A stretch of DNA of 64,000 bases from Riptortus pedestris (GCA_019009955.1 CM032229.1:2918501-2982500); one strand, 5' to 3'. Shown: positions 1-12,470, counted from the first letter of the stretch. The notes: generated by a model not told the origin, from the sequence alone. Made by a program: numbers and translations.

Positions 1-118
1 GCTCGAGAAACAATAGATCATCTATTACAAAATACATGCGGATTAATAACTCATGGAACACTTTTAGGTTATGTATAAAAAAAAAAAAAATGTTTTAATG
101 TCACATCTAACACTAACT

Positions 119-366
119 CAACAATAAATACGCGTTTCATCTGCTCTACGTAAACTAATGAGAAATCAGTTTCATTCGTCCTAAACAAATAATAAAACCT
201 TCTCATCCGTCCCACATTAAATCTGTTTCACCCGTCGTAGCTCAACAATAAATATGCGTTTCGCCTGTTCTAAATTAATAAGTAATCCGTTTCATTTATT
301 CTAACCCAATAATAATGAAGTTTCATTAGTTCTAAACTAATTATAAATCCATGTCATCTAATCTTC
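119..366. repeat. Degenerate tandem repeat, two units of about 124 bp
   Basis: CAACAATAAATA followed by a CGTTTC block starts at 119 and recurs at 243. Within each unit there are diverged sub-repeats of the form 'GTTTCATYYGTYCTAA...AATAAT'. It has no coding potential. Confidence 0.6.
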
Positions 367-1997
367 CCTAGGCAAGAAAAGGGTGGGATCCTGAAGATTA
401 ATTATCGTCCCAATTAGCAATTGCAGCGCAAAGTGAACATTAATATATTTTTGTCTCTTCCGTTCTACTACAATACTAAATCCCAAGAATACTAAACCCC
501 AAGCAAAACATAAGATTCTCAAGCCCAAGCAAAACATATAATACTCAATTCATGGCAGAAATCTTGGTTTGCCACAACTGACAACAAACTTCGAGAACTG
601 AAACATATACTTGGTGAATGCCTCTCTCAAAAAGGCTAATTAGAAGAGAAGAAGAACTTATAACGAAGAGACCGCGTATTACACTACTTAAAACAGAACA
701 TTTTCAAAAAATTATAATGTAGGACAATACTGAAAATATTTGCAGAAATGAGCAAACTTAAGTAAACATAATAAAGTGATAATAGGAATTTATATGATAC
801 TTCGCTAAATCGTCATAGCCGCGAAATCCAATTATTGTATGAATAAAAAAAAATCTCAAGAATTAGCTTTTCCTATTGAAATTATTTTTTTAAATCAGAA
901 TATAAGCGTGAGCATGGATGGTTTCAGCTATGGTTTTACTCTTAAGGCAAAAAATCAGGAAGGCAAATCAGTATTCATATTTGTTTGGAAATATTAAATC
1001 TTCACTGAATGTAATCAACGGTAATTATGATATTCCGAGGCGGATTGATCGCGGCAGAAGAAATTATACCGATACGAACGAACGAAGAAATCCATGATTG
1101 AGCGTTCAAATTCTTTTTCTTAATCTAAATCAAGCGAATAAACAACTTAAGGGGAGATCTTTACTTTGGCGAAGCCATTATATTATTTGGAGGGGGGACG
1201 AAAGTAAGAGTGGGCCGGTGATTGTAGGGCCTAGCAAGGAATTTATGAATAGGGAATGAGGGGTAATGGCCAGCCGGACACCTGTAATCTACACTAATAG
1301 GCTCTAGGATAATTTCTGCATTAGCCCAATTAAGTTTTCCCGAGATAGAGTGAAGGGGTGGGGGTTAGAGCATAGAGCACCCCGGCCTATGGGAACATTC
1401 TTATTATGCAATTTAGGCCTTCAGCTTGGGGCTTAAACACAGATTGCCTCGTAGATGAGTGATGGGCCCTCCTTGCATCCTCCGCCTTTAGTATAATTCG
1501 GTTAGCCTCCCCCCATGTGTCATGATGAGCCGCCATTCCATTTAATACATATGCCCAACCTCATCATCATCATCAACAGACAACTATTACCTCCCCCCTC
1601 TGAAATCATTACATGCTCTTTATGTATTTAATTCATGCCCGAACACATAGTAACAATATGGCCACTTCCAATGCGAAATAAAAGCAAAACTTCCATACGC
1701 ATCAGACGTATTCCTTCCCCCAAGATTAGCAAATTTCTATAGGTGCCTAGCCGGCGGTTATGTATCTGTTGGAAGATGCATTTCGCTTTTTGGTTACTGA
1801 GTATGTTCGGAAAGCTAACAGAAATAATTGGCTACAAATTGTTTTCACACAAAATGTATAAATTTAAAGATGCTTTAATTTGAAGGGTCTTAAAACTAAA
1901 ATATTGAGCTTTCTCTCTATAAAAAGTTATGGTAAAATATACCCCCATTTTTGGGAAATAACCCCATTTTCGAGGCGCTGCATGGTAAAGGAACTTG
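367..1997. other. Mostly unique AT-rich DNA; no gene seen
   Basis: No frame longer than about 65 codons and no family similarity. A somewhat GC-richer unique block lies at about 1170-1560, ending in a CAT/ATC run at 1561-1577. Positions 705-850 belong to a dispersed repeat listed separately. Confidence 0.5.
705..850 (+). repeat. Dispersed repeat, copy 1 (inverted partner at 40.4-40.6 kb)
   Basis: The segment with TATTTGCAGAAATGAGCA at about 739-756 and CGCTAAATCGTC at about 803-814 matches the reverse complement of about 40400-40560 over roughly 150 bases, with scattered mismatches and small indels. It has no coding content and is probably a non-autonomous element of unknown type. Confidence 0.65.
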
Positions 1998-2452
1998 ATA
2001 TCTCTGGTAAAAAATCAAAGGCCGTGTTCCTTCACAGTTATTTATTCTATACCACAACTTATGGTTTCAAATTTTAATTTGACAATTTGGTATTTCGATT
2101 ATTTAGTTTTTATACATGTTATGTTTAAATACTCATTTTTTTAATATTTTTTTATTTATTTAAATTATATATACTTCCAGTAAGCATTCAGTTTTAATCT
2201 GTAAAAATATTTATTCATATATTATCCGCGAATATCCACTGGGACACCAATTTGTATTTTTTTAATGTTTTATGTTTTAAGTGGAATACTTTTCCTTTTA
2301 TTTATATTTAATTTAGTAGCAGCTTGGAGGGCGTTTTCAATGGTTGATGTTTACCGCCAGGGCGCTAATAGAGCGAATGCCTTGACAGCTCTATGTCGCA
2401 TAAAATAAATAGCCGTGAAGGAACTAGGCCTTTGTTTTCTTACCTGAGATAT
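1998..2452. mobile_element. Inverted-repeat element (candidate MITE), 455 bp
   Basis: The left arm (1998 to about 2060) and the reverse complement of the right arm (about 2392-2452) match over about 60 bases: ATATCTC-GGTAA, CAAAGGCC, GTTCCTTCAC, ATTTATT. The interior is AT-rich and non-coding. Terminal inverted repeats of this size on a 455-bp non-coding body fit a non-autonomous DNA transposon. I could not fix a target-site duplication, so the superfamily is open. Confidence 0.6.
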
Positions 2453-4084
2453 AAAAATGAAGTGGAACAAGTAATACAATTTTGCTAAATAAAACTGGAA
2501 TGCATTTTCAATTGTAACATTCTGAAAAACAGTACAACAGCTTGACTAAATAACAAAATTCTTCATAAAAAAAAAAAAAAAACTTAAAAATATGCATTAA
2601 AAACTTAAATATAATACCAGTCATTAATATTCATATATTATTGATTAACTACACTCATCAAGTCTTGACTATAAGCTTTTATTGAGTCTTTTTGGGCCTT
2701 ACTTTCTCTTCGCACCAATTAACACCATGGCAGAGGCCACATGTAAAACAGCCGGATAAAAATTTAATAAAACTCAAAATTCACGAACAAAAATATATTT
2801 TTACGCTATAAATTCCAAAATAATTATATTTTACAACAAGAGTATTATAATTTTTTTTAAATAAAAATAAACTACAAAAAAGCATCTTAAAAATGCAAAT
2901 AAAGTTGTGCATAGAATTATCGTAATGACCCTCTGAACAATCGTTTGGTAGCAAAGTTAAACATAATTTTATGTAGTGTTTTTATTTGAAATATTTATAA
3001 CACTGGTCATTTAAGTTTTAAAATTTATTATTTTAGATGAAATGTTATTTAAAAAAATGTGTTTAATTAGTCTAATTTGAAATTTCAAAAGTTGTTTGAT
3101 TTACGAAACATTGATGGGTGAAATTTTTATAAAGGCCTATCGTAAGCCAATATGTAATATTTTGAATCTGCTTGCAAGGCTTCATGAGTATTATAATACA
3201 ATTGCCTCAATACAATTCAATAAATTAATTTATTCAATAAAAAAAAGTTCTTCACGGTAAAATAATTAGATTTAACTCGTGAGTGGTGCTCATCTGGCAT
3301 CACCCTATTCTCCACTTTTCCTGTAACAAGGGGTTTATGGCAACAGGGGAATCTCCTAAGAACTGGGAACAAGTTTTATACAAAAATTTAGTTTGTGCAT
3401 GTAAATGGATAAGCTGAATTAGTCATTGTAATAAACTAATGGCCCAATTCTAAATTTAATGACTCAGAGACTACTCATTGAGTTTTTGGAATGGCGAGTC
3501 CTGCTGCTATCTAGATCCTGACTCAGAACATACGTCATGCTTGTTCCTCCTATTGAAGACAGTAACTCACCACTCACTTCACCATTCAACCTTCTCTCTC
3601 TAATAGTGATGGGCTCCTCTTCACCTTTAAATATTCAAACGAGTTCATCATATCCTAGTACCTAGGGATTACGGATATATCAAGGTAACAGGATTAGATA
3701 CAAGGTAAAATGTCTTAGCCACAGCAGTTAACCTGTGACTGTGGCAGTGGAAGCTGAAAACAAATTGCCATAACCATATTTCCAACCTGTTGATAATTCA
3801 ACATTATCAATTTCCCCCGTAGTTAGAAACCTATCTAAAACGATCTAGATATTTCAGCTAGACACAAGATACCTATAGAACACTTGCATTAGCGTAAGTA
3901 AAGAGCAGAAATGGTGGCATTTTACTGATACTTTGATAACTAAAAGGTATGAATGGCTTCATGTTCTAGTTTAAGTAAAAATATACTTGTAAAACAACAA
4001 TTTTAGAATTTTAAATTTCTAACAAGGCTGGTCGCACAATGTTCTCTCAAACAGCGCATAATAATTGAGAAGTTAGGATCTTTT
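2453..4084. other. AT-rich DNA without recognisable features
   Basis: Homopolymer A runs at 2567-2582 and near 3240. No supported exon, RNA gene or repeat was recognised here. Confidence 0.5.
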
Positions 4085-4203
4085 TAGCAGATTTCCCTTA
4101 AGGAAATCAGCTATTGAGGTTGTACTCATGACGGAATTTTCGACATTTTTCTTCAAATGTCCATCGATCCTAACTAGTAGATGACGAAAATGAGGTCCGT
4201 TCA

Positions 4204-4206
4204 AAA

Positions 4207-4264
<58 letters not shown>
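4204..4264. repeat. (TA)n microsatellite, first core of HINE copy 1
   Basis: Uninterrupted TA dinucleotides at the position where other copies of this family carry their TA core. Confidence 0.9.
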
Positions 4265-4267
<3 letters not shown>

Positions 4268-4455
4268 TATTTGTCTGTTACCGCTCTAGAGTAGGCAATT
4301 ATTGTTTAATCGTTACCAAACTCGAGATTTAGTCGTTTTATGTATAAAGAAAGATCAAGTTCGTTAACGGTCTAAAAATAAAATTGGACCAGAGGAGAGG
4401 GGGGGTTTAGAGGGGAGGAATTTCGAAAATTCAAAATATTTCTAGTTATTTACGT

Positions 4456-4459
<4 letters not shown>

Positions 4460-4509
<50 letters not shown>
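4460..4509. repeat. (TA)n microsatellite, second core of HINE copy 1
   Basis: Second TA array in the same element, again followed by GTCTGTTACCGCTCT. It indicates an internal duplication. Confidence 0.9.
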
Positions 4510-4511
<2 letters not shown>

Positions 4512-5360
4512 TGTTACCGCTCTCGCTACCGTCTAGCGGTCTTAATTTTTGTTTGATCGTTACCAAACTCGATATTTAGTCGTTTTATGTAAAAAGAAAG
4601 ATCAAGTTCGTTAATGGCTGAAATCGGACCAGGAGGAGGGGGGTTTAGAGGGGAGGATTTTCTAAAATTTGAAATATTTCCGTTACTATAGGTCGGACCA
4701 AAAAATTGTATAGAGTCAATATTATTGAAAATTAAATTTTCTATAAATATTGTTATATGCATGTATTCTCTATCTTGCATATTAACCGAGTTATTTGCAG
4801 TTTAATGAAATCGGGGCGGATAACGGATGAGAGTGAGTTTCCCGCCAAAAGCTAGGTAAAACTCTTATAACATAACTCTTCGGCTCTCGTGAAGTTTCTC
4901 TATTGTAAAACTACACGTGGGAAATGTGCTTAGTTTACGCAGCCCCTGCGTGACGGACTTTTATTTTATTACATCGAATATCGTGGAACATAGTTTATAG
5001 ACATTTCATCACATATAAACATTTGAATTTTTTACATTTTCGCTACCTATAAGCCCCCATTAGTCGGTTTTGATCATAATGTGAGGTGCATAACAATGTC
5101 ACAATCTGAAGCATGAAAGTCCGCGTTCCAAGGCCAGCCGTTTGTTAGTTATGCAAGATTTGCATTCAATTCAGATTTTAATAACATCAAAACTATCTTC
5201 GAGGGTTGAATCTTTGCTACTATCAGGTACCTACAGGAAAAATATAACTATGAATAAAATAATGTAAATATTTGTTTTTATTAAATATATAACACCTAAA
5301 TATCTAGTATATTCAAATATATTTCATACATATATTATAAAATAATAAGAATATCTGGGA

Positions 5361-5578
5361 CTAGGTTAGCCGTATGAGTCAAGTCATGATCTTGGTAAAA
5401 CCTGGAGTCGTGCTTTCAATGCCTACGTGAGCAATAGGAATTTATTTAGCGACGAACTCACTAAATAATATCTTGTCACATCCTGGCTAGAAAACGGTGG
5501 CAACCTGCAGATAACAGGTCCAAATTGCATAAAACTAGACATTAATCAATAACAAGACAACAAAAAAATAAATAAATG
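5361..5578 (+). mobile_element. tRNA-derived SINE, copy 1
   Basis: The 5' part resembles a decayed tRNA promoter (GGTTAGCCGTATGAGTC as an A-box-like start). The body has GGAATTTATTTAGCGACGAA, a CATCCTGGCTAG block, AACCTGCAGATAAC and an A-rich tail (AAATAAATAAA). The body matches the SINEs at 16.7, 40.7 and 54.5 kb. Confidence 0.7.
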
Positions 5579-5769
5579 AAGGCGTGTGGCAGTTTCTGAA
5601 CCGAAACATTGCAAACAAAGAGTATGCAACTTCTTTTCAATAGCCCTTAAACTGTTTTATATAAGGTCGATTAACTGGATAAAAATTCTTCATAGAATTG
5701 AAATGCTGGATTTCTTTAACACATAAAACAAGTTAGATGCTACTAGTCTTTAGAACTACTTCAGACGTT

Positions 5770-5912
5770 CACTTACTTCTTACGTAAACTTACTTCTGTT
5801 AGCATTGCCTAGTAGTGGGTTCGATTCCCTTGTCGGGCATTTATTCCTCAATGATCAGACTAGATGGAGTCATTTGGTCCGTGAAGCACAAAGTCGATAT
5901 TAAAAATTAATA
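5770..5912 (+). mobile_element. Diverged SINE fragment
   Basis: It contains a clear B box (GGGTTCGATTCCC, 5817-5829) followed by CGGGCATTTATTCCT and an AAGCACAAAGTCGAT tail like the AGCACAAAGTGGAC tail of the other SINEs. The middle is deleted or diverged. It is not a tRNA gene because no cloverleaf can be drawn around the B box. Confidence 0.5.
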
Positions 5913-6150
5913 TTCCAAGAATCTTAAATTTGCTAATTGTAAACTCCGAATTTGATACTAATGAGCTCTATTGGATATGTGATTCAAACGTTTTAAGAAA
6001 ATTTACAATTGTCTTTGTTTGTATGCTCATATAGAGTGTGTCGAGAAATAAAAAGTTGAAATCAAAAAATATATGAAATATATTTCATACATAATACATA
6101 TCATAAATTGAAAAATAAAACTCACAGTGGGATGACAATAAAAGGAAAAC

Positions 6151-6296
6151 GCGTTAAAGTCTCTATATCATATATCCATACACCGTACCCCGCGTTAAAG
6201 TCTCCACACCAAACCGTTATGGGATTTATTGGGTCGGCTGACGCGTTAAAGTCTCTTCAACATAAAGCTCTACCGTTATCCAGCGTTCAAGTCTCT
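6151..6296 (+). repeat. Four short spaced repeats GCGTTAAAGTCTC
   Basis: GCGTTAAAGTCTC occurs at 6151, 6192 and 6243, and GCGTTCAAGTCTC at 6283. Spacings are about 41, 51 and 40 bases with unrelated sequence between. Confidence 0.7.
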
Positions 6297-6418
6297 TTGA
6301 TAAATGCACGGATTTCGGATTTTTAGTTAATTTATGTGAAATTAGAACATATTTACTCCTAATCTTATCCTCTAGCGCCTTAATGGCTACAGGAAATGCA
6401 ATTATTCAACTTGACTTG

Positions 6419-6419
<1 letters not shown>

Positions 6420-6461
<42 letters not shown>
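6420..6461. repeat. (TA)n microsatellite
   Basis: TA array grading into TTTA/ATTA repeats. No HINE sequence was recognised on either side. Confidence 0.85.
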
Positions 6462-6464
<3 letters not shown>

Positions 6465-6984
6465 TTATTTATTAATTAATTTATTTACATGCACACGCAC
6501 ACAAACACACAAAATAACAAGAAATAACAAGAAGAGATCTGAAGATATCTGAATAACTATTTCACATTTCTATACTAAAATACACAAATCACCAAAGATT
6601 CAAGAAACTAATCAAATTAAAAATAAATAAATTTTGTCTTTATTTCCTAAAGATAAACCATAGCTTAAATATAATGCCAGATTAATGGTGATTATACTGT
6701 TTGAGAACAATTTAAAATATTATTATTTTCATATATTTACTGAAGCGTGTAATTTCAGTATCACTATTAAAGTTGTATTTGTTTGCTGGTGAGAGTAAAC
6801 CTATATTTAATCTCCTATTAAATTGGCTGTCGTTTACGCCAACACTCATACAAACAGATGTAAATATTGTAAGTAATAAAAATAAATAGATAAAAAAAAA
6901 GAAGAGAAGTTATAAGAACACTGGAGGGAAGAGAGAGAAATAAATAAGGAGGAAGTGAAGGAGATAGTCAGGAGGTGTAGCTTT

Positions 6985-7035
6985 ATGAGGAGAGAGAGAG
7001 AGAAGAGAGAGAGAGAGAGGGACTCCCACCCCCTC
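6985..7035. repeat. GA-rich and CCCTCC-rich simple sequence
   Basis: Interrupted GA dinucleotides followed by a short C-rich tract. Low complexity. Confidence 0.8.
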
Positions 7036-7606
7036 CCACCGAGAACCAGTTATTTACAGTCTAATTATGAGGGCTAGGGGGAGAGAGAGCGAAATATTTA
7101 CTCATCTTCATTTTTTAGATTTTTTTCTCTTTTGCTTTTATTTCTATATTCCGGGGCGGTGCTTTACCCGACTTCTCGAGCTGTCTGCGTCTCCCCCTCC
7201 CCCCGTTATTTATCTATCTCCCAACGATGTGTTTTCATCATCAGCCACGCAGCTATTAACACAAATACTATCCCGTTCCACCTCTATACACATACAGGCC
7301 GCTCCACTAGAATAATCAATTTTTAAAATAAGTTAGATCTCGTACACAAACAATTGTTTGTAAATACACGACTCACGCGAACAGGTGTTGTGTGTCATCC
7401 ATTACTACAGAGAACCTATGAGAGTGGTGGTCCAGTCGGATTGGGGTTTGACGTTTACTAGTAGCATTCAGTTCTTATTCCTTGGAGGAAAAGTTGCTGA
7501 AGGTTATTAGACAATTTCCCTTAATGAAATCTGCTATTCACGTTGTTCTCATAACACGATTTTCGAAGAATTTTTCAATTGTCCATCGATCCGACGACAA
7601 TAATAG

Positions 7607-7607
<1 letters not shown>

Positions 7608-7666
<59 letters not shown>
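7608..7666. repeat. (TA)n core of HINE copy 2
   Basis: TA array ending exactly where the nested LTR begins. Confidence 0.9.
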
Positions 7667-7670
<4 letters not shown>

Positions 7671-8195
7671 ATGTTTATTACAAAAATAATTCACGTTGAT
7701 TATTAGGGTTCTTTTGGATTTCATAATTGAACACACAATCTTTAACGTTTTTATCACTAAACAATTTATTTGACGATCACTACTCACTTTTACACTCTTG
7801 GTAAATTATTTTTCGCTACTAATCACAAAAAATGCACTGTTAACTTCATGTTCTTATTACACAGCACAATAACTCACGATCACTGGTCAAATCACTGATG
7901 ATACTAAGAAAACTGCACTTAACTGATCTAAACTTAAAACTGAACTCTACTCCCGAGCAAGCTGCGCGACATTTAAAAAGCCCAGCGACGACTCTAGCGG
8001 GTTCGAGGCACCAACTCGCCAGCTGATTTATTGGAGTCGGGTTTCGTCACCTAGAAGATTCTAGATTCCAACCTACACCAATCCATTGCAGTGTTGCCTT
8101 CATTTTCTTTTGACTTCTTAAATACGTGATTAAATATACGTAATTTTCAAGTAGTATCAAAATCCCTTAAGTACAACAATGGATATTTCGGAACA
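7667..8195 (-). mobile_element. Solo LTR of a retrotransposon, nested in a HINE
   Basis: The 529-bp insert has the terminal inverted repeat TGTT...AACA. Read on the minus strand it has a TATA-like TTTTTAAA, about 30 bases later an initiator-like TTCAGT, and further on AATAAA signals near the 3' end. That is the layout of an LTR with its own promoter and polyadenylation site. No internal coding region is present, so it is a solo LTR or a mimic. The target site lies inside a (TA)n tract, so a target duplication cannot be told from the repeat. Confidence 0.6.
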
Positions 8196-8744
8196 GTATA
8201 TATATCGTTACCAAACTCGATAAATAAGCGTTTCATGTAAACTAAAGATCAATTTCTGTAACGGCTGTAACTAGGCCAGATGGAGGGAGGGGTTTAGAGG
8301 TGAAGAATATTAAAAATTAAAAATACTTCCGTTACTATGAGTTGGATCGAAAAATCATACATAAGAAATATTTTTATAAATTTAATTGCCAATAAATGTT
8401 GTTCTATGTACTTTTTTTCTATCTTGAATAGTAATTGATATTTTTGGATTTTTTAAGCTTCAGCCCTCAGTAATCAAGCCCCCACTTTAAGTAATCGTAC
8501 TTCAACAAGAAACACAATTTTAATGTACGACTTATTTGAAGCTTCAATACCCATTATTGGTTTAAGCAGATCTTTACTGAATAAGATACATGGTACATTT
8601 TGTGTGATCAGGTTTTATTGACCTCCCACTTCAGTTCATCTGAATTTTAGTAGGCAAAAGAGAATATGTGCTGAATAGAGATTAGTATGTCTCATACAGA
8701 ACGTGAGAAATCTGCATAATTTACGCAGCCCCTGCGTGACGGAC

Positions 8745-9744
8745 ATTTTTTGAACACATAAATAAAATATTTATTTGATGTTAGGAGTTTATTTAAAAAA
8801 AACAAACAAATAATTTAAAATTGCTAATGCTGAGAGTGTTATATATGATATGTTGCAAGGGTTTCCATAAACCTTGCTCAACAAGCTAATTGACATCAAT
8901 ATGAGGTCAATTTACGAGTAGCATTTGAAAGAACTGCTGATAATCCGTCAAAACCACTTTCCAGTCTTGATCCTTTAATGGCTTCCCTTATCATCCTTTC
9001 AACGAGTCATTTCTTTTTTTCTATTTCTTCCTCCTTCGATTTGAAACCAGTCAGAGAGAGAGAAATACTTTTCATCTGATTCGTTTCCGCTATTTCACAA
9101 ATTTCCTTTTAGGTTTCTTTACTGCGTACACTTAGCCTACCTTTCTTCGGAGCTAATGGCGGTTTCGCCAAATATCAGTCTTGTTCGTATTAATTATGGA
9201 GGTGAAAATTTGAAATCGAATTTTTTCGTGTTACACGCAGCGATTCTTATCAGATCTGACCGTTCTAGAAATTCTTTCCCTTAGGTTCTTATGAAGATGT
9301 AAAGAACCTAAGACATGATTTTGTTTTTGAACATTTCATCCACTTGTTCTTAGTTGACTTACCCTAATCGAGTTGCACATGAATCGTCTTAGTTTATCCT
9401 ATTGCTATTTCTATCTGCTTAATATTTTATCCTTACTCGTGGGGTAACTCAAAAAATCATATTTTAATATTTAAATTTAAAAAAAAGAGTAATATTCAAT
9501 AGAATGTCTGGGGATTCCTGCCCACCATTATTAGCGCGAGTCAAAATCATAATGCACTATCCTTCCAATAGAGCTATTCAAAACATTGCAGTTTATGTAA
9601 AAAACTAGAGCTTATTGTAAACAAATAATGTAACCCAAAACCATAGAATTCATGTAGGGCCAGCGTTAACTAAGCAGATTTCCCTCGTGCTGGAATAACA
9701 AACTTGTCCTATTATCTTATCACATGTTTGTTACTACTAAGTAA
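8745..9744. other. AT-rich unique DNA
   Basis: No coding or repeat structure recognised apart from short A/T runs. Confidence 0.5.
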
Positions 9745-10185
9745 AAAAAAAATGAGTTATAGGGGGAGGTGGGAGTTACTGAGCGCAGAAACAAGAAAGT
9801 ACGAATAACTTGTTTTCTAGCTAAGAGAAATAGTATAGAACAAGAATTGTAGAATATCATTAGTTTAACGAGATTGGTTTTAAAACATTTTAAGATCCGA
9901 CTCATTATAACGGAGATATTTGGAATTTTCCAATTTCCCCCATCTCTAGGGGGCCTCTATTGCAGGTCCGATTTCAGCCATAAAAAAATATGGAGCTGAA
10001 AACTAAAGAGTGCAAATATCTCGGTAAATATTCAGGATAGAGAATAAATGTTTACAAAAATATATATAGAACATTTAATTTTCAATGAGATAGGTTTTAA
10101 TCAATTCCTCGATACGACTTATAATACTAATTTTTGAAACCCCCCTCCTCTAACCCCCCCCCCACTCATTCTCTCTCTCTCAGAC
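9745..10185 (-). mobile_element. Two decayed HINE-related fragments
   Basis: Positions 9960-10185 carry minus-strand family blocks: GGTCCGATTTCAGCC, TGCAAATATCTCGG, a TTTATAG-like block and a C-rich tract that complements the G-run of the family. Positions 9745-9960 are a more diverged relative with AAAGTACGAATAAC and ATAACGGAGATATTTGGAA; a similar variant lies at 63505-63640. No terminal structures remain. Confidence 0.6.
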
Positions 10186-11825
10186 GTTATTGAGGCGTAT
10201 TGGCAATTTAAGAAATCCTTACTTCTAAACTCAACATTTCTCGACCAATTACCTTTTAAGAGCCCTGGTTGTTAATATTTTAATAAATGTTAATGACGTT
10301 GAGCATAGAATCTGATTGTAGGTCAACTGCCAGGCGATGCATAATGTATAGCGATGAACTTTTGAGAAGCACACGCATGGCACATTCCACCATATAACAT
10401 ATAAAGTTGAAGAGGTTAGCTGTGCATTTGAAACACGAAATAGGAAAGAAGATAAAGCCTCGCCAGAGATTTATGGCATATGGCTAATGTATATATCTGT
10501 AGGTAGAATAGAGGAGAGCGTGATAACCTCATTGTTGTAGCCGCCATAGCTCTGGCGAATGTCAGCGAGGTCGTGAGTTTGTCTTCCATAGCCCCTTTAC
10601 CCCCGGCTAGAAAGGCTGTATTACCGCCACAACTTATTAAAACCATTAAAATTTGTGTCTGGGAAGGGTTGCTCCTGAGCATGTCGTTTCGAAACTCGGG
10701 AAGAGGATTCCTCTTTGCTGGATTTGCGCTGCGGGAGGTAACCTGTCGCTCAATCAGGTTAGAGAACTTCAATCAAATATACATCGACACCGTTCACCCA
10801 TAGCCTCTACAAGACAGAAATCGAGATTCCAAACACGGTGTTGCATTATTACGGCAACACAAGAAGAGACGACTGTGGATCAGAGCACTACACTGTCGTA
10901 AGGTACCTGGTTCTAGACCAGAGATTGCACCCAGAGTACTATTTGATATAATGTAGAGTGATGGATGTTGCAGAATCTAGCAATTAGGGAAAAGAAAGGT
11001 GTAGTCTGTCTCCAATAAATCTTGAGTGCCAAGAGAGGATACATAATATAGTCAGTATGACACCTGGTTAAGTTAGCTGATGAAGATCTTGACGACTCGA
11101 GGATGCTTGGAAAACGTAGCTTTGACCTAGGCAGAGTTAATAACAGACTAAAGGAGGACTTGTACATGGTCTCGATTAAACCTAGTTACAATGGTACTGG
11201 TAAGGGGTACAACAATTACTAATGTATGCAACTGGTTATGCAAAATTCTTTCATTCGACTTCAGTTTTGGGTGCACGAAAATTAAGGGTATTCTTTGGAA
11301 GCATTATTCGTACTTTTCCTGCAGATGACTTATAAAAATTGACCTATAAATGGGATTGTTTATGCATTTAGAATTAGGTATTTTTTTTTTTTACTTTAAG
11401 TATTTTGTTACATTTTTAATACTTAAGTTAATGTTAAATTATTAACTGTTGTATTTTTTGAGGAGTACTGAAACACCTAAACTTATCTCCTAAAATAAAT
11501 AAAAGGTTTGCAGCTAACATGTCTCTATTTTATTTCATATTGAAAATTATGCCTTCCACCACATCATGCATACCCCAAAGATATTATTTACTCATATTTA
11601 ACTTCTACTTGGTGAGCTCAGCATCCTATGCCAATGAATAACTATGTGACCTTTGGTGTATAATTTCACCACAATACCAAGAGAATGCCCTAAACTGTCC
11701 ATTTGACTAACCTTCAAACATATGTCAATTCTTGTCCCTTCCTCTGGTATTGAGCAAAAAATTTTAATTTTTTAATAGTTAATAAAAAAAAAGAATTAAA
11801 ATTTTTCAAACACTTTTTCCAGCAG
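10186..11825. other. Unique DNA with a GC-richer block; no gene seen
   Basis: About 10430-10910 is less AT-rich than its surroundings and open in short frames on both strands, but no frame resembles a known domain and no exon-like boundaries were found. It could be conserved regulatory DNA of the surrounding gene. Confidence 0.35.
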
Positions 11826-12277
<452 letters not shown>

Positions 12278-12469
12278 AAGGGTGTTATAAGAGGAGAGAG
12301 CTCTAAGGAACGTGGGAAGAGGATTGAGCTGGGTGTAATTAATAGCTGCCTATTAGAAGTAGAGGATATCTCTCTGGAGCAGGTGGAAGATAAACCATCT
12401 CTTACAGATATATACCACATCACTCCACTCTGCTCTGGCTCGCTCTCTTGCTCTTGTTGCCCTTCCCTC

Positions 12470-12470
<1 letters not shown>

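Larger units (their letters stand above)
4085..4958 (+). mobile_element. HINE-like element, copy 1, with duplicated core
   Basis: This defines the family. The 5' end is TAGCAGATTTCCCTTAAGG, a terminal palindrome containing AGCAGATTTCCC. A body with AAATGTCCATCGATCC and GATGACGAAAA follows, then a (TA)n core, then a stretch with GTCTGTTACCGCTCTAG, CGTTACCAAACTCGA and a G-run (GGGGGGGTTTAGAGGGGAGG). The 3' end has the inverted partner (here GGGAAATGTGCT), then a 6-bp stem-loop ACGCAG-CCC-CTGCGT, then GACGGAC and T's. A left terminal inverted repeat, a right subterminal copy of it, a 3' stem-loop, insertion next to T's and a microsatellite core are the known signature of Helentron-associated interspersed elements. 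No protein is encoded. This copy carries the (TA)n-plus-flank module twice (about 4204-4455 and 4461-4700), which makes it longer than the roughly 617-bp copy 3. Confidence 0.8.
7508..8744 (+). mobile_element. HINE-like element, copy 2, interrupted by a solo LTR
   Basis: The 5' end is a mutated terminal palindrome (TAGACAATTTCCCTTAATG), followed by the GTCCATCGATCC block and a (TA)n core at 7608-7666. The rest resumes at about 8200 with CGTTACCAAACTCGA and ends in GAGAAATCTGC, the stem-loop ACGCAGCCCCTGCGT and GACGGAC. The 529 bases between are a nested LTR. Confidence 0.8.

Noticed and set aside
5817..5829. Possible tRNA gene from the B box GGGTTCGATTCCC
   Set aside because: No A box at the right distance and no cloverleaf. 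It is better explained as a SINE head.
7482..7787. Small frames ending in runs of Tyr-Ile
   Set aside because: They read through the (TA)n core of a HINE and into the nested LTR; not genes.
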